From Ectothiorhodospira marina (lineage in GTDB: Bacteria > Pseudomonadota > Gammaproteobacteria > Ectothiorhodospirales > Ectothiorhodospiraceae), in the NCBI RefSeq assembly GCF_900109495.1, contig NZ_FOAA01000001.1, positions 1-64,000 on the forward strand: a DNA stretch of 64,000 bases. The letters are read 5' to 3'. This document shows, piece by piece, positions 17,541 through 28,078 of the stretch (its first letter is position 1; the number at the start of each line of letters is the position of its first letter). The translations under genes were made by a program, and so were the position numbers. Below the pieces are notes generated by a model that saw only the letters and a list, made by a program, of their open reading frames with translations, was not told the origin of the DNA and did not search any database.

Positions 17541-17616
17541 GGGCCGTTAGCTCAATTGGTAGAGCAGTGGACTCTTAATCCATTGGTTGAAGGTTCAAGT
17601 CCTTCACGGCCCACCA
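17541..17616 (+). tRNA. tRNA-Lys (CTT)
   Basis: Acceptor GGGCCGT with 3' ACGGCCC, anticodon loop CTCTTAA giving CTT, T-arm GGTTCAAGTCC, encoded CCA. Last tRNA before the terminator. Confidence 0.95.
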
Positions 17617-17630
17617 TTTTGCGTGTCACG

Positions 17631-17658
17631 AAAAGGCCCGGCGCATGCCGGGCCTTTT
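17631..17658. terminator. rho-independent terminator of tRNA cluster
   Basis: A 12-bp perfect stem AAAAGGCCCGGC / GCCGGGCCTTTT with a GCAT loop, ending in TTTT. Effective for the tRNA Pro-Arg-His-Lys transcript. Confidence 0.9.
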
Positions 17659-17687
17659 CGTATCCGCGGCACGGACGGCGCAATGGG

Positions 17688-17716
17688 TTATAGTGCGTGT
17701 GGCGTGCTTGTATAAT
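17688..17716 (+). promoter_or_regulatory. promoter before tRNA-Leu(TAG)/tig
   Basis: A perfect TATAAT (17711-17716) follows a weak -35 TTATAG (17688-17693) by 17 nt and precedes a GC-rich discriminator. It may drive tRNA-Leu and trigger factor together, since no terminator separates them. Confidence 0.5.
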
Positions 17717-17747
17717 CCCGGGTTTGCACGGTTGGTAATGGATGCAT

Positions 17748-17832
17748 GCGAAAGTGGCGGAACTGGTAGACGCGCTGGATTTAGGTTCCAGTGGGGAAAC
17801 CCGTGAGAGTTCGAGTCTCTCCTTTCGCACCA
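17748..17832 (+). tRNA. tRNA-Leu (TAG)
   Basis: 85-nt class II tRNA with long variable arm; acceptor GCGAAAG/CTTTCGC, anticodon TAG in GGATTTAGGTTCC, CCA encoded. It lies 113 nt before tig. Confidence 0.96.
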
Positions 17833-17945
17833 ATTTCACGCGTTTGGCAAGTGTAGCCCTGCAGTGGCCCCAAGGTGCCCTAAGGGATGCCGAATTTGCC
17901 ACGACTCAAGATTCGAAAATTTAGAGGCGAAGAGGTTTTCATTCC

Positions 17946-19256
17946 ATGCAAGTATCAGTGGAGTCCCTGAGCAACCTGGAGCGGCGGATGACGGTGCAGG
18001 TGCCTGCCGATCGCATTCAGGAAGAGGTGGATCGTCGCCTCAAGTCGCTGGTCAAGCGCGTGCGCATCGATGGTTTCCGTCCCGGCAAGGTGCCCCTCAA
18101 GGTCGTGCAGAAGCGCTACGGCGAAGGTGTCTACCAAGAAGTGCTGGGCGAGGTGTTGCAGTCTTCCTACCAGGAGGCCCTGGCTCAGGAAAGCATCATC
18201 CCTGCCGGAACCCCCGATATCGAGCCCCAGTCCATGGAGGCCGGCCAGCCTCTTGAGTACGTGGCAACCTTCGAGGTCTTCCCCGAGGTGCAGCCCGCCG
18301 ACATGTCCGGTGCCCAGGTCAAGCGTCCCCAGGTGGAGATTGGCGAGGCCGACGTGGACAAGGTGATCGAATCCCTGCGCAAGCAGCGCCGCGACTGGGT
18401 GGATGTGGAACGCCCCGCCGCCGAGGGCGATCAGGTGGTCGTGGACTTCAAGGGCACCCTGGACGGTGAGGCCTTTGAGGGAGGGCAGGCCGAGGATGTG
18501 CCGATTGAACTGGGCCAGGGTCGGATGATCAAAGACTTTGAAGACCAGTTGCCCGGCGTGACCCCCGGTGAAGAAAAGACCATTGAGGTGAACTTCCCCG
18601 AGGATTACCCCGCCGAACATCTGGCGGGCCGTAAGGCCGAGTTCGCGCTCACCGTGAAAAAGGTCCAGGAAGCGTCCCTGCCGGAGCTGAACGAAGAGTT
18701 CGCCAAGGCGTTCGGTGTGGAAGAGGGCGGCATGGAAAAGCTGCGCGAGGAAGTAAAGAACAACATGACGCGCGAGATGGAACAGGCGGTCAAGGCCCGG
18801 GTCAAGGATCAGGTCATGGATGCCCTGCTGGAGCGCAATTCAGTGGATCTGCCGGCGGCGATCGTGCAGGAGGAAATCAATCGACTGCGTGAACAGACAC
18901 AGTCTCGCTACGGCATGAACCAGGAGGGTGGCCCGCAGCTGCCCGACGAGCAGTTCAAGGCCGATGCAGAACGGCGCGTTGGTCTGGGGCTGGTGATCCG
19001 CGAGATTGTCCGTCAGCACGAAATCAAGGTGGATCAGGACAAGGTCACCGCCGAACTGGAGGCCATGGCCGCCGGTTATGAAGATCCGCAGCAAGTGATC
19101 AGCTACTATCGTGGTAACAAGCAGGCCATGAGCGGATTGGAAGCCATGGTGCTTGAGCAGCAGGTGGTCGAGTGGGTGCTGTCTCAGTGCGAGGTCAGCG
19201 ATGAGCCCATGAGTTTCGACGCCCTCATGAATCCTTCCCAGGAGAATCAGGCCTGA
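17946..19256 (+). CDS. tig: trigger factor
   Basis: Ribosome-bound chaperone and prolyl isomerase for nascent chains. The 436-aa product has the N-terminal ribosome-binding domain with the FRPGKVP signature ([16 protein letters not shown]), a central FKBP-like domain ([21 protein letters not shown], about residues 155-245), and a helical C-terminal cradle. GAAGAGG precedes the ATG. Its stop overlaps the clpP start by 1 nt, the common tig-clpP-clpX arrangement. Confidence 0.97.
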   Translation: MQVSVESLSNLERRMTVQVPADRIQEEVDRRLKSLVKRVRIDGFRPGKVPLKVVQKRYGEGVYQEVLGEVLQSSYQEALAQESIIPAGTPDIEPQSMEAGQPLEYVATFEVFPEVQPADMSGAQVKRPQVEIGEADVDKVIESLRKQRRDWVDVERPAAEGDQVVVDFKGTLDGEAFEGGQAEDVPIELGQGRMIKDFEDQLPGVTPGEEKTIEVNFPEDYPAEHLAGRKAEFALTVKKVQEASLPELNEEFAKAFGVEEGGMEKLREEVKNNMTREMEQAVKARVKDQVMDALLERNSVDLPAAIVQEEINRLREQTQSRYGMNQEGGPQLPDEQFKADAERRVGLGLVIREIVRQHEIKVDQDKVTAELEAMAAGYEDPQQVISYYRGNKQAMSGLEAMVLEQQVVEWVLSQCEVSDEPMSFDALMNPSQENQA

Positions 19257-19903
19257 TGCGTGATAACGGTTTGACAAGTGGTGGGGCCCAGGACACCCAG
19301 GCTCTGAACCTCGTGCCCATGGTGGTCGAACAGACCGCCCGGGGCGAACGCGCTTACGATATCTATTCCCGCCTGCTCAAGGAGCGGGTGATCTTCGCCG
19401 TGGGTCCGGTGGAAGACTACATGGCCAATGTCATTGTGGCCCAGATGCTGTTTCTGGAGTCGGAGAATCCCGACAAGGACATCAGCCTCTACATCAACTC
19501 GCCCGGCGGCGTGGTCACGGCGGGCCTGGCGATTTACGACACCATGCAGTTCATCAAGCCCGATGTGAGCACCTTGTGCATCGGTCAGGCCGCCAGCATG
19601 GGGGCCGTGCTCCTGGCGGGTGGTGCCAAGGGCAAACGATATTGTCTGCCCCATTCACGGGTGATGATTCACCAGCCTCTGGGGGGGTTCCAGGGTCAGG
19701 CAACGGATATCGACATCCACGCCCGGGAAATCCTGAAAGTACGGGACCAGCTCAATGGCATCCTGGCCCATCACACGGGGCAGTCCATCGAGCGTATCGC
19801 CGAGGATACCGAGCGCGACCGTTTCCTGAGCGGCCCCGAGAGCCAGGATTACGGTATCGTGGATAAGGTGCTCGACGTCCGCACGCCGCCCGTCAAGTCC
19901 TGA
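19256..19903 (+). CDS. clpP: ATP-dependent Clp protease proteolytic subunit
   Basis: Serine protease barrel of ClpXP. 215 aa. The catalytic triad is visible: Ser in [11 protein letters not shown], His in [11 protein letters not shown], Asp in TERDRFLSG. The N-terminus has [25 protein letters not shown], needed for ATPase docking. Follows tig with overlap; a GGGTGCCA/TGGCACCC hairpin (19908-19937) lies before clpX and could reduce read-through. Confidence 0.97.
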   Translation: MRDNGLTSGGAQDTQALNLVPMVVEQTARGERAYDIYSRLLKERVIFAVGPVEDYMANVIVAQMLFLESENPDKDISLYINSPGGVVTAGLAIYDTMQFIKPDVSTLCIGQAASMGAVLLAGGAKGKRYCLPHSRVMIHQPLGGFQGQATDIDIHAREILKVRDQLNGILAHHTGQSIERIAEDTERDRFLSGPESQDYGIVDKVLDVRTPPVKS

Positions 19904-19907
19904 TAGC

Positions 19908-19937
19908 CGGGTGCCAGGGCACGCTCCTTGGCACCCA
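19908..19937. terminator. hairpin between clpP and clpX (partial terminator?)
   Basis: Stem GGGTGCCA / TGGCACCC with an internal loop, no following T-run. Could attenuate or process the clpP-clpX transcript rather than end it. Confidence 0.35.
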
Positions 19938-20017
19938 TTAACCCTGCCCGTGGGCGGCTTGCATCTTGCTGTTAAAAGGGGCAAGGTGTAACCGAATGGT
20001 ACGAATTGAGGTCGGCG

Positions 20018-21292
20018 ATGAGCGACAACAAAGGCAAGGATTCGGACAGCGGGAAGCTGCTTTACTGCTCCTTTTGCGGCAAAAGCCAGCATGAGGTGCG
20101 TAAGCTGATCGCGGGTCCGTCCGTGTTCATCTGCGACGAGTGCGTGGAACTGTGCAACGACATCATCCGTGAGGAGATGCAGGAGCAGGCGGCCGCATCC
20201 GGCAGCAAACTGCCCACACCCCACGAGATCAATCAGATCCTCGACGAATACGTGATTGGCCAGGAGCGGGCGAAAAAAATCCTCTCCGTGGCCGTCTATA
20301 ATCATTACAAGCGCTTGGAAGCCAAGAGCGGCAAGGACGACGTGGAACTGGCCAAGAGCAACATCCTGCTCGTCGGTCCCACCGGCTCGGGCAAGACACT
20401 GCTGGCCGAAACCCTGGCCCGCCTGTTGAATGTTCCCTTCACCATCGCCGATGCCACCACTCTCACCGAGGCGGGATATGTGGGCGAGGATGTGGAGAAC
20501 ATCATTCAGAAACTGCTGCAAAAGTGCGATTACGATGTGGAAAAGGCCCAGACGGGCATTGTCTACATTGACGAGATCGACAAGATCTCCCGCAAGTCCG
20601 ACAACCCCTCCATTACCCGGGACGTTTCCGGTGAGGGAGTGCAGCAGGCCTTGTTGAAACTGATTGAGGGCACCGTGGCTTCCGTGCCGCCGCAGGGGGG
20701 ACGCAAGCACCCCCAGCAAGAATTCCTGCAGGTGGATACGCGCAACATCCTGTTCATCGTGGGCGGCGCGTTCTCCGGTCTGGAAAAGGTGATCCGGGAC
20801 CGCACCGAGAAGGGAGGGATCGGCTTCTCCGCTGAGGTGAAGGCCAAGGACGAGTCCCAGTCCAGCTCTCAGGTGCTGTTTGGTGTGGAGCCGGAGGATC
20901 TGGTCAAGTTTGGTCTGATCCCCGAGTTTGTGGGACGTCTGCCCTTGGTGGCCACGCTGGAGGAACTGGATTCCGATGCGCTGATTCGTATCCTCACCGA
21001 GCCCAAGAATGCCCTGACCAAGCAGTATCGCAAGTTGTTCGAGATGGAAGGGGTGGAAATCGAATTCCGCGAGGATGCCTTGCGGGCCGTGGCCAAAAAG
21101 GCCATGGAGCGCAAGACGGGTGCCCGCGGTCTGCGCACCATTCTGGAACAGGTGCTTCTGGACAGCATGTATGAGATCCCCTCCACGGAGAACGTCTCCA
21201 AGGTGGTGATCGATGATGCGGTGATCATGGGGGATGCCAAGCCCTACCTGATCTACGAGAATTCCGACTACCAGAAGGCCGCGTCGGACTGA
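20018..21292 (+). CDS. clpX: ATP-dependent Clp protease ATPase subunit ClpX
   Basis: AAA+ unfoldase feeding ClpP. The 424-aa product has the N-terminal C4 zinc-binding domain ([14 protein letters not shown] ... CDECVELC), Walker A GPTGSGKT, pore loop GYVGEDVE, Walker B YIDEIDK, and the IGF-type ClpP-docking loop (GGIGFSAEV). ATG 20018 is preferred over 20006: GAGG lies 6 nt upstream and the family begins MSD-like. Confidence 0.97.
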   Translation: MSDNKGKDSDSGKLLYCSFCGKSQHEVRKLIAGPSVFICDECVELCNDIIREEMQEQAAASGSKLPTPHEINQILDEYVIGQERAKKILSVAVYNHYKRLEAKSGKDDVELAKSNILLVGPTGSGKTLLAETLARLLNVPFTIADATTLTEAGYVGEDVENIIQKLLQKCDYDVEKAQTGIVYIDEIDKISRKSDNPSITRDVSGEGVQQALLKLIEGTVASVPPQGGRKHPQQEFLQVDTRNILFIVGGAFSGLEKVIRDRTEKGGIGFSAEVKAKDESQSSSQVLFGVEPEDLVKFGLIPEFVGRLPLVATLEELDSDALIRILTEPKNALTKQYRKLFEMEGVEIEFREDALRAVAKKAMERKTGARGLRTILEQVLLDSMYEIPSTENVSKVVIDDAVIMGDAKPYLIYENSDYQKAASD

Positions 21293-21330
21293 CGCGGCTG
21301 TCGGTGAGGCAATAGGCCCCTGAAGGGCAT

Positions 21331-21360
21331 GAGGGGGGCGGTGTGAATCGTCCCCCTCGT
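21331..21360. terminator. hairpin downstream of clpX
   Basis: GAGGGGG and CCCCCTC arms separated by about 14 nt, followed by a TTCCTTCT pyrimidine run. Probably ends the tig-clpP-clpX transcript. Confidence 0.5.
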
Positions 21361-21463
21361 TCCTTCTGGGTCTGTTCTTCCTCTCACTTCCATCGTTCGG
21401 CGCTGCGCCGACCTTTTCATGTGCCCTTGATTGGCCCTTTTTTTCTCGTTTTGCCCCCTCCCA

Positions 21464-21485
21464 GGCCGGAATTTCCGGCTTTTTT
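21464..21485. terminator. rho-independent terminator before lon
   Basis: GCCGG-AATTT-CCGGC hairpin followed by six T (21480-21485). It lies just upstream of the lon promoter candidate, isolating lon from clpX. Confidence 0.7.
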
Positions 21486-21496
21486 ACCCCTTGGTC

Positions 21497-21524
21497 CTTG
21501 AATTCGCCGTTCACATACCCATCA
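21497..21524 (+). promoter_or_regulatory. sigma-32-like heat-shock promoter for lon
   Basis: CTTGAAT (21497-21503), 13-nt spacer, ACCCATCA (21517-21524) against the known CTTGAAA-N11-16-CCCCATNT consensus. lon is a classic sigma-32 target and starts 83 nt downstream. Confidence 0.55.
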
Positions 21525-21606
21525 AATAAGGTATTGGCGCGTGCCACCCCCCGCGCGCCGTGGATCGGCGGGGGCCCATACCGAATCCAGATGAGAGCCA
21601 AGCACC

Positions 21607-24045
21607 ATGGACAACGAACAGAAGACCCAGGCAGCCACCAACGAGCCCATTCAGACGGTGCCCGTCCTGCCGCTGCGCGATGTGGTGGTCTATCCCCATA
21701 TGGTGATCCCGCTCTTCGTGGGCCGCGAAAAGTCCATCCGTGCGCTGGACACCGCCATGGAGAACAACAAGCAGATCCTGCTAGTGGCCCAGAAGAGTGC
21801 CGAGGTGGATGAGCCGTCGGCGAAGGAGATCCATCGCGTGGGCACCCTGTCCACCATCCTGCAACTGCTCAAGCTGCCTGATGGCACCATCAAGGTGCTG
21901 GTGGAGGGCTCCGAGCGGGCACGGGTGATGGAACTCACCGATGGCGAGGAGCATTTCTCGGCACAGATCTCGATGATCCCCCAGGAGACCAGCGTTGACG
22001 AGCGGGAGATGGAGGTGTTGACCCGTTCGGTGCTCAACCTCTTTGACCAGTATGTGAAGCTCAACAAGAAGATTCCGCCGGAGATCCTCACCTCCCTGGC
22101 AGGCATTGAGGACGCCGCACGTCTGGCTGACACCATTGCCGCGCACATGTCTCTGAAGATCGAGGAGAAGCAGAAGATCCTTGAGGTGGATGACGTGCGC
22201 GCCCGCTTGGAGCATCTGATGTCCCTGATCGAAGGGGAAATCGACATTTTGCAGATCGAGAAGCGCATCCGTGGACGCGTGAAGCAGCAGATGGAGAAGA
22301 GCCAGCGGGAGTACTACCTCAACGAGCAGATGAAGGCGATCCAGAAGGAACTGGGCGACCTGGAGGATGCCCCCAACGAGTTCGAGGAACTGCAGCGCCG
22401 GGTGGAGAAGGCCGGCATGCCCAAGGAGGCCAAACAGAAGGCCCAGAACGAACTCAACAAGCTCAAGATGATGTCACCCATGTCGGCCGAAGCGACAGTG
22501 GTGCGCAACTACGTGGAATGGCTGACCAGCGTACCGTGGAAGAAGCGTTCCAAGGTACGCAACGATATCGAGGAGGCCCAGCGGGTTCTGGACGAGGATC
22601 ACTACGGCCTTGAGAAGGTCAAGGAACGCATCCTCGAATATCTGGCCGTGCAGCAGCGGGTGCGCAAGCTCAAGGGTCCGATCCTGTGTCTGGTGGGGCC
22701 GCCGGGGGTAGGTAAGACCTCCCTGGGGCGTTCCATTGCCCGAGCCACCAACCGCAAGTTCACCCGCATGTCCCTGGGGGGGGTGCGCGACGAGGCCGAG
22801 ATCCGTGGTCACCGCCGCACCTACATCGGTGCCCTGCCGGGCAAGATTGTCCAGAATCTGGCCAAGGCGGGCACCCGCAACCCGCTCTTCCTGCTGGACG
22901 AGATCGACAAGATGGCCATGGATTTCCGTGGTGATCCGGCCTCGGCCCTGTTGGAGGTGCTGGATCCCGAGCAGAACAGTACCTTTGCAGATCACTACCT
23001 GGAGGTGGATTTCGATCTGTCGGATACCATGTTCGTGGCCACGGCCAACAGCATGAACATCCCCGGGCCGTTGCTGGACCGCATGGAGGTGATTCGCCTG
23101 CCGGGTTATACCGAAGACGAGAAGACCAATATTGCCCAGAACTACCTGGTGCCCAAGCAGGTGAAGAATAACGGTCTCAAGGAGGATGAGTTGGTCATCA
23201 GCGAGGCGGCCATCCGCGACATCGTGCGTTACTACACCCGCGAGTCGGGTGTGCGTAACCTGGAACGCGAGATCTCCAAGGTCTGCCGGAAGGTGGTGAA
23301 AACCCATCTGATCAAGGCCTCGGATCGCAAGACCCTGGTCTCGCCCAAGAACCTGGACAAGTACCTGGGGGTGCGGCGCTTCCGTTATGGCGTGGCCGAG
23401 GAGCACGATCAGGTGGGGCAGGTCACTGGCCTGGCCTGGACCGAGGTGGGTGGCGAGTTGCTGACCATCGAGGCAGCTGTGGTGCCCGGCAAGGGCAAGT
23501 GCATCCATACCGGCAAGCTTGGGGACGTGATGCAGGAGTCCATCCAGGCGGCCATGACCGTGGTGCGCAGTCGCTGCCAGACGCTGGGTATCGCCGAGGA
23601 CTTCCACGAGAAAAAGGACATCCACATTCATGTGCCCGAAGGGGCCACGCCCAAGGATGGTCCCAGCGCCGGGATTGGCATGTGTACGGCCATTGTCTCG
23701 TCGCTCACGGGGATTCCAGTGCGCTCTGATGTGGCCATGACCGGCGAGATCACCCTGCGAGGCGAGGTGCTGCCCATCGGTGGTCTCAAGGAGAAGTTGC
23801 TGGCGGCCCACCGGGGCGGTATCGAGACGGTCCTGATTCCGCACGAGAACGAGAAGGATCTGGCGGATATTCCCAAGAATATCAAGAGTCGTCTGGATAT
23901 CCGCCCCGTGCGCTGGATTGATGAGGTCTTGGGTATTGCCCTCAAGGAGCGTCCGGCTGGAGTGGAGTCCGAGGCGCCAGAAAAACCGGAGGTGACACCC
24001 AAGTCCGAGGGCAAGGGATCCACGCGTCGCGTGCCGCATCACTGA
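21607..24045 (+). CDS. lon: ATP-dependent protease Lon
   Basis: AAA+ serine protease degrading damaged and regulatory proteins. The 812-aa product contains the N-terminal LON substrate domain ([23 protein letters not shown]), Walker [10 protein letters not shown] (about residues 361-369), Walker B LLDEIDKM, and the protease domain with the Ser-Lys dyad: Ser about 687 in KDGPSAG and Lys about 730 in LKEKLLAA. Full length. Stands alone with its own terminator-promoter boundary upstream. Confidence 0.98.
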   Translation: MDNEQKTQAATNEPIQTVPVLPLRDVVVYPHMVIPLFVGREKSIRALDTAMENNKQILLVAQKSAEVDEPSAKEIHRVGTLSTILQLLKLPDGTIKVLVEGSERARVMELTDGEEHFSAQISMIPQETSVDEREMEVLTRSVLNLFDQYVKLNKKIPPEILTSLAGIEDAARLADTIAAHMSLKIEEKQKILEVDDVRARLEHLMSLIEGEIDILQIEKRIRGRVKQQMEKSQREYYLNEQMKAIQKELGDLEDAPNEFEELQRRVEKAGMPKEAKQKAQNELNKLKMMSPMSAEATVVRNYVEWLTSVPWKKRSKVRNDIEEAQRVLDEDHYGLEKVKERILEYLAVQQRVRKLKGPILCLVGPPGVGKTSLGRSIARATNRKFTRMSLGGVRDEAEIRGHRRTYIGALPGKIVQNLAKAGTRNPLFLLDEIDKMAMDFRGDPASALLEVLDPEQNSTFADHYLEVDFDLSDTMFVATANSMNIPGPLLDRMEVIRLPGYTEDEKTNIAQNYLVPKQVKNNGLKEDELVISEAAIRDIVRYYTRESGVRNLEREISKVCRKVVKTHLIKASDRKTLVSPKNLDKYLGVRRFRYGVAEEHDQVGQVTGLAWTEVGGELLTIEAAVVPGKGKCIHTGKLGDVMQESIQAAMTVVRSRCQTLGIAEDFHEKKDIHIHVPEGATPKDGPSAGIGMCTAIVSSLTGIPVRSDVAMTGEITLRGEVLPIGGLKEKLLAAHRGGIETVLIPHENEKDLADIPKNIKSRLDIRPVRWIDEVLGIALKERPAGVESEAPEKPEVTPKSEGKGSTRRVPHH

Positions 24046-24051
24046 TGTCGT

Positions 24052-24073
24052 CTCCCGACGTTTTGTCGGGAGT
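24052..24073. terminator. hairpin downstream of lon
   Basis: CTCCCGAC / GTCGGGAG stem with a GTTTT loop directly after the lon stop; little T-run. The remainder of 24074-24379 contains only the hupB promoter and leader. Confidence 0.6.
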
Positions 24074-24185
24074 TACCTGCCGCCGATCCTCGGGACGGGT
24101 CCGAAAGGGCTCCCCGGGGGTGTGCGCAGGTTCTTGAAATGGCTGTAAACGGCGCCGCGCGGGGCTTTGCGGCGCCTGCGCGTTG

Positions 24186-24215
24186 TTGACAGCTTTGAAA
24201 TCCGCTTGGTATAAA
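24186..24215 (+). promoter_or_regulatory. sigma-70 promoter for hupB
   Basis: Consensus TTGACA (24186-24191), 18-nt spacer, TATAAA (24210-24215). The leader to the hupB start is about 160 nt. Confidence 0.7.
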
Positions 24216-24379
24216 GTCGGCGTTCTTGTCCAAGCGCCCATAACAATAAATTCCTAGAACCTATGACGACCCGAGTCCGAGCCGCCCGTTTTTCAGGCGC
24301 TCAGGGTGGCTATTTCCTTTGACTCGGCGCGACGCCACGCGCTCCGTCCACGCTCTTGCCTAACCTAAGGTACAACTGA

Positions 24380-24652
24380 ATGAATAAATCCGAACTCATT
24401 GACGCCGTCGCCAGCTCCGCCGACCTCCCCAAGGCAGCGGCTGCCCGTGCGGTGGATTCCATTGTTGATGTGATTTCTGATACACTTCGCCAAGGTGATC
24501 AGGTAACGATCGTTGGTTTTGGTACGTTCCTGGTTCGTCAGCGCGATGCCCGTAGTGGCCGCAATCCGCGCACCGGCGACGCCATCCAGATTCCGGCCTC
24601 GAATGTTCCGAGTTTTAAGGCTGGTAAAGCACTGAAAGATGCTGTAAACTAG
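24380..24652 (+). CDS. hupB: DNA-binding protein HU
   Basis: A 90-aa nucleoid protein that bends DNA as a dimer. [12 protein letters not shown] start, [22 protein letters not shown] arm region with the intercalating proline, and the [13 protein letters not shown] end are standard. Downstream of lon as in many gammaproteobacteria; the Val and Asp tRNAs follow and may be cotranscribed. Confidence 0.97.
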   Translation: MNKSELIDAVASSADLPKAAAARAVDSIVDVISDTLRQGDQVTIVGFGTFLVRQRDARSGRNPRTGDAIQIPASNVPSFKAGKALKDAVN

Positions 24653-24664
24653 CGTGCTTTCAAT

Positions 24665-24740
24665 GGGTGCTTAGCTCAGCTGGTAGAGCGTCGCCCTTAC
24701 AAGGCGAATGTCGGGGGTTCGATCCCCTCAGCACCCACCA
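24665..24740 (+). tRNA. tRNA-Val (TAC)
   Basis: Acceptor GGGTGCT/AGCACCC, anticodon TAC in GCCCTTACAAGGC, T-arm GGTTCGATCC, encoded CCA. Starts 12 nt after the hupB stop. Confidence 0.96.
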
Positions 24741-24766
24741 AGGTGCACTGTTGAAAGTTACAATTT

Positions 24767-24843
24767 GGAGCGGTAGTTCAGTTGGTTAGAATACCGGCCT
24801 GTCACGCCGGGGGTCGCGGGTTCGAGTCCCGTCCGCTCCGCCA
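24767..24843 (+). tRNA. tRNA-Asp (GTC)
   Basis: Acceptor GGAGCGG/CCGCTCC, anticodon GTC in GGCCTGTCACGCC, T-arm GGTTCGAGTCC, encoded CCA. Confidence 0.96.
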
Positions 24844-24850
24844 TCTTCAA

Positions 24851-24881
24851 GCAAAAAGGGTGCCTCAGGCACCCTTTTTGC
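24851..24881. terminator. rho-independent terminator after tRNA-Asp
   Basis: Perfect 14-bp stem GCAAAAAGGGTGCC / GGCACCCTTTTTGC with a TCA loop. Symmetric A- and T-tracts make it work on either strand. Confidence 0.9.
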
Positions 24882-24983
24882 TTTCTGCTCCCGCCCTGTT
24901 GTTCTTCTCGCGCCCCCCGCGAAACCCGATGCACTTTTGGGTATCATGGGCCTCACTTTCCGCTGTCCGATAGCCGATACCCC

Positions 24984-26885
24984 ATGCTTCTGAAAATTCG
25001 CGACAAGGCGTCCGGCTGGTTCGCCTATGCCATCATCATCATGATTGCCATCCCCTTTGCGCTGTGGGGGGTCCAGGAATATTTTGGCGGCGGCGCCCGC
25101 CTGGTGGCCGCCGAGGTCAATGGCGTCGAAATCACCACCCGGGACCTGCAAAGGGAGGTGCAGCGTCAGCGTGACCAGATGGCACAATTCTTCGGTGGAC
25201 GCCTGCCCGATGGCGTTCTGGACGAAGATGCCCTGCGCGAGCACGCCCTGCAATCCGTGATTCGGCGGGAACTGGTCAGACAGATGGTGGATGAGCGTGG
25301 CATCAGCATCAGCCAGCAGGCGGTGGCCCGGGAGTTGGCGGGCATTGAGGTCTTCCATGAGAATGGCGCGTTTGATCCCGAGCGCTACCAGCGTCTGCTG
25401 GATGCCCAGCGGATCAGTCGCGCTGCCTTCGAGGCGGATGTGGCCCAGGGGCTGCGTGTGGAGCAGTTCGAGGCCGGGGTGCGCAACTCCGCCTTGGTGA
25501 CCGATGCCGAGGTACGGGAATACCTGCGTCTGAGCAACCAGGAGCGCACCCTGAGCTACTTTGTCATCCCGGCCGAGGAATATGCCCGGGACGTAGAGAT
25601 CGATGACGCGCAGGTGCAAGCCTATTATGCCCAGCATGAAGAGCGCTTCCGCACGCCCGAGCGGGTGCGATTGCGCTATGTTGAGCTGGACCTGGATCGG
25701 TTGGAGTCGGAATTGAACGTCTCCGAGTCGGAACTGCGGCGCCAGTATCGGCAGCAGTTGGACCGGTATACCTCGCCGGAGGAGCGTCGTGCGGCACATA
25801 TTCTGGTGCGCGTGCCCGGAGATGCGGACGAGGCCCAGGTGGAGGCGTTGCGCGCCAAGGCTCGTGAATTGCGCGCTCGCATCGAGGCTGGAGAGGGCTT
25901 CGAGACGGTGGCCCGGGAGGCCTCCGAGGATGATTTCACCGCCGAGGAAGGGGGCGATCTGGGTTATCTGCAGCGCGGCGACCTGGGGTCAGCCCTGGAC
26001 GGCGTGCTGTTCACCATGGACGAGGGGGAAATCAGTCAGCCAGTACAAACCCGTGAGGGGTTTCATATCCTGCGCCTGACCGACATTCAGCCTGCGGAAT
26101 CGGAGCCCTTCGAGGTGGTGCGTGACGAGGTGGAGCAGGAGCTTCGCGCTCGCCAGGTCGAGTCCAGGCAGATTGAACTGATTGAACAGATGATCACTCA
26201 GGCCTATGAAAACCCCCGCAGCCTGGCAGCCGTGGCCGACGCCACAGGCCTGGAGATCCGTGAAACGGACTGGTTGACCCGGGAGGAAGGCGAGGGCATC
26301 GGCCAGTATGAACCGGTGCGCCAGGCGGCCTTCAGTGCTCCGGTGTTGCAGGAAGAGCGCAACAGTGATCTGCTGGAGTTGCCCGATGGCCGTTCCCTGG
26401 TGATTCGTGTCGGCGAGCATGCGCCATCCACACCTCGCCCGGTGGAAGAGGTGGAGGACCGGATTCGTGAACTGATTCGCGCCGAGGAGTCCTCGCGATT
26501 GGCTCGGGAAGCCGGTGAGACGTTGCTGCAAGCGCTGCGCGAGGGCGAGGCGTTGTCACAGGTGACACAAGGCCTGCCGGGGGAATTGGAAGAGAATCAG
26601 ACAGTGACCCGTGAAGGTGCCCAGGTGCCCGGCGAGATCCTGGATACGGCCTTCAGCCTGTCGGATCCCCAGGAAGGGGAGCCGACGGTGGGTGGGGTGA
26701 GCCTGGATGGCGGGGACTATGCACTGGTGACCTTGCAGGCAGTCACGAATGTGGAGCCGGACCAGCGGGAGCTGGAGAGTGCCCGCAGCCACCTGCGCGG
26801 TCTTTATGGGGCGCTGGATTTCGAGGCGGTACTGGAGTCGCTGGAGGCTCAGGCCGATATCACGATCCATCAGGACAATCTCTGA
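24984..26885 (+). CDS. ppiD: peptidyl-prolyl cis-trans isomerase D
   Basis: Inner-membrane-anchored periplasmic chaperone near the Sec translocon. The 633-aa product has one N-terminal membrane helix (about residues 12-34, WFAYAIIIMIAIPFALWGV), a SurA-like N-terminal chaperone domain, and a parvulin domain (about 262-365) with RRAAHILVRVP and EGGDLGYLQRGDL. Long acidic C-terminal domain. Full length. It follows the tRNA terminator and is probably transcribed alone. Confidence 0.94.
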   Translation: MLLKIRDKASGWFAYAIIIMIAIPFALWGVQEYFGGGARLVAAEVNGVEITTRDLQREVQRQRDQMAQFFGGRLPDGVLDEDALREHALQSVIRRELVRQMVDERGISISQQAVARELAGIEVFHENGAFDPERYQRLLDAQRISRAAFEADVAQGLRVEQFEAGVRNSALVTDAEVREYLRLSNQERTLSYFVIPAEEYARDVEIDDAQVQAYYAQHEERFRTPERVRLRYVELDLDRLESELNVSESELRRQYRQQLDRYTSPEERRAAHILVRVPGDADEAQVEALRAKARELRARIEAGEGFETVAREASEDDFTAEEGGDLGYLQRGDLGSALDGVLFTMDEGEISQPVQTREGFHILRLTDIQPAESEPFEVVRDEVEQELRARQVESRQIELIEQMITQAYENPRSLAAVADATGLEIRETDWLTREEGEGIGQYEPVRQAAFSAPVLQEERNSDLLELPDGRSLVIRVGEHAPSTPRPVEEVEDRIRELIRAEESSRLAREAGETLLQALREGEALSQVTQGLPGELEENQTVTREGAQVPGEILDTAFSLSDPQEGEPTVGGVSLDGGDYALVTLQAVTNVEPDQRELESARSHLRGLYGALDFEAVLESLEAQADITIHQDNL

Positions 26886-26896
26886 CACCGCGCCCC

Positions 26897-27131
26897 TCAT
26901 CCCCAGCCCTTCTCCCCCAAGGGGGAGAAGGGAGTTAGGTAGCACTCAGCCCGCTACCCGAGCCTTATTCCCGGCCCTTCTTTCCAAGGGGGAGAAGGGA
27001 GTTAGGTAGCACTCAGCCCGCTACCTGAGCCTTATCCCCGGCCCTTCTTTCCAAGGGGGAGAAGGGAGTTAGGTAGCACTCAGCCCGCTACCTGAGCCTT
27101 ATCCCCGGCACTTCTTTCCAAGGGGGAGAAG
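26897..27131. repeat. 67-bp tandem repeat, about 3.4 units
   Basis: AGCACTCAGC recurs at 26941, 27008 and 27075, so the period is exactly 67 bp. Units are nearly identical. Each carries an inverted repeat (CCCTTCT / AGAAGGG around CCAAGGGGG). The first copy begins with CCCTCATCCCCAGCCC and resembles the single element at 56872-56930. It fills the gap between convergent ppiD and fabI; it could act as a bidirectional terminator. There are no spacers, so this is not CRISPR. Confidence 0.9.
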
Positions 27132-27139
27132 TACCTTCC

Positions 27140-27928
27140 TCAGACCTCCGCCGGCCCCAGTCCCAGGGTGCTGTAGCCGGAATCCACGTAAGTGATCTCC
27201 CCCGTGATGCCCGATGCCAGGTCCGAGCACAGGAACGCGGCGGCATTCCCCACCTGCTCGATGGTCACGTTGCGCCGCAGCGGGGCATTGTTCTCCACGT
27301 GATCCAGGATCTTGCGGAAGTCACCGATACCGGCGGCGGCCAGGGTGCGGATGGGGCCGGCGGAGATGCCGTTCACACGCACGCCTTCAGGGCCCAGGGT
27401 GTAGGCCAGGAAGCGCACGTTGGCCTCCAGACTGGCCTTGGCCAGGCCCATGAGGTTGTAGTTGGGCATGGAGCGCACGGCGCCCAGATAGGACAGGGTC
27501 AGGATGGCCGCGTCGCGACCCTTCATCATCGGACGGGCCGCCTTGGCCAGGGCCGCCAGACTGTAGCTGCTGATGTCATGGGCGGTGTTGAAGGCCTCAC
27601 GGGACATGCCGTCCAGGAAGTCGCCCTCCAGGGCCTCCTTGGGGGCAAAGGCGACTGCATGCACCAGACCCTCCAGGCCGTCCCAGTGCTGACCCAGCTG
27701 CTCGAAGGTGGCCTCAATCTGCTCGTCACTGGAGACATCACAGGGCAGCACGATGTCGGAACCGCATTCTCCGGCGAGCTTGACCACCCGATCCTTGAGA
27801 CGATCGTTCTGGTAGGTGAAGGCCAGCTCCGCGCCCTCCCGCGCCATGGCCTTGGCAATGCCGTACGCGATGGAGCGGTTGCTGGCCACGCCTGTGATAA
27901 GCACCCGCTTGCCGGTCATGAAACCCAT
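27140..27928 (-). CDS. fabI: enoyl-[acyl-carrier-protein] reductase (NADH)
   Basis: Last reduction step of fatty-acid elongation. 262 aa, short-chain dehydrogenase fold. [14 protein letters not shown] is the FabI-type nucleotide-binding loop; the catalytic pair is Tyr157 and Lys164 in [12 protein letters not shown], as in the family's Y-x6-K. Start supported by AGGAG 8 nt upstream. Divergent from the peptide transporter genes, with 150 nt between. Confidence 0.97.
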   Translation of the reverse strand: MGFMTGKRVLITGVASNRSIAYGIAKAMAREGAELAFTYQNDRLKDRVVKLAGECGSDIVLPCDVSSDEQIEATFEQLGQHWDGLEGLVHAVAFAPKEALEGDFLDGMSREAFNTAHDISSYSLAALAKAARPMMKGRDAAILTLSYLGAVRSMPNYNLMGLAKASLEANVRFLAYTLGPEGVRVNGISAGPIRTLAAAGIGDFRKILDHVENNAPLRRNVTIEQVGNAAAFLCSDLASGITGEITYVDSGYSTLGLGPAEV

Positions 27929-28078
27929 GCTGTGATCTCCTGTCTGTTTCGTTTCAGTGGTATCAGGTTGATTCGGCGGACATGATACTACTAACGGTGC
28001 GGGACGCGCGCCCCACCCCTTGTCACACCCTCCCCGAACCCGGAGACTTGGCCTTCAAGCCGTCATGGATCCGTCCCC

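Noticed and set aside
17189-17832. tRNA cluster as an integration site for an island
   Set aside because: All five tRNAs are complete, no partial tRNA duplicate or integrase is adjacent, and the flanks are housekeeping genes.
26897-27131. CRISPR array
   Set aside because: The 67-bp units are contiguous with no unique spacers and no cas genes are near.
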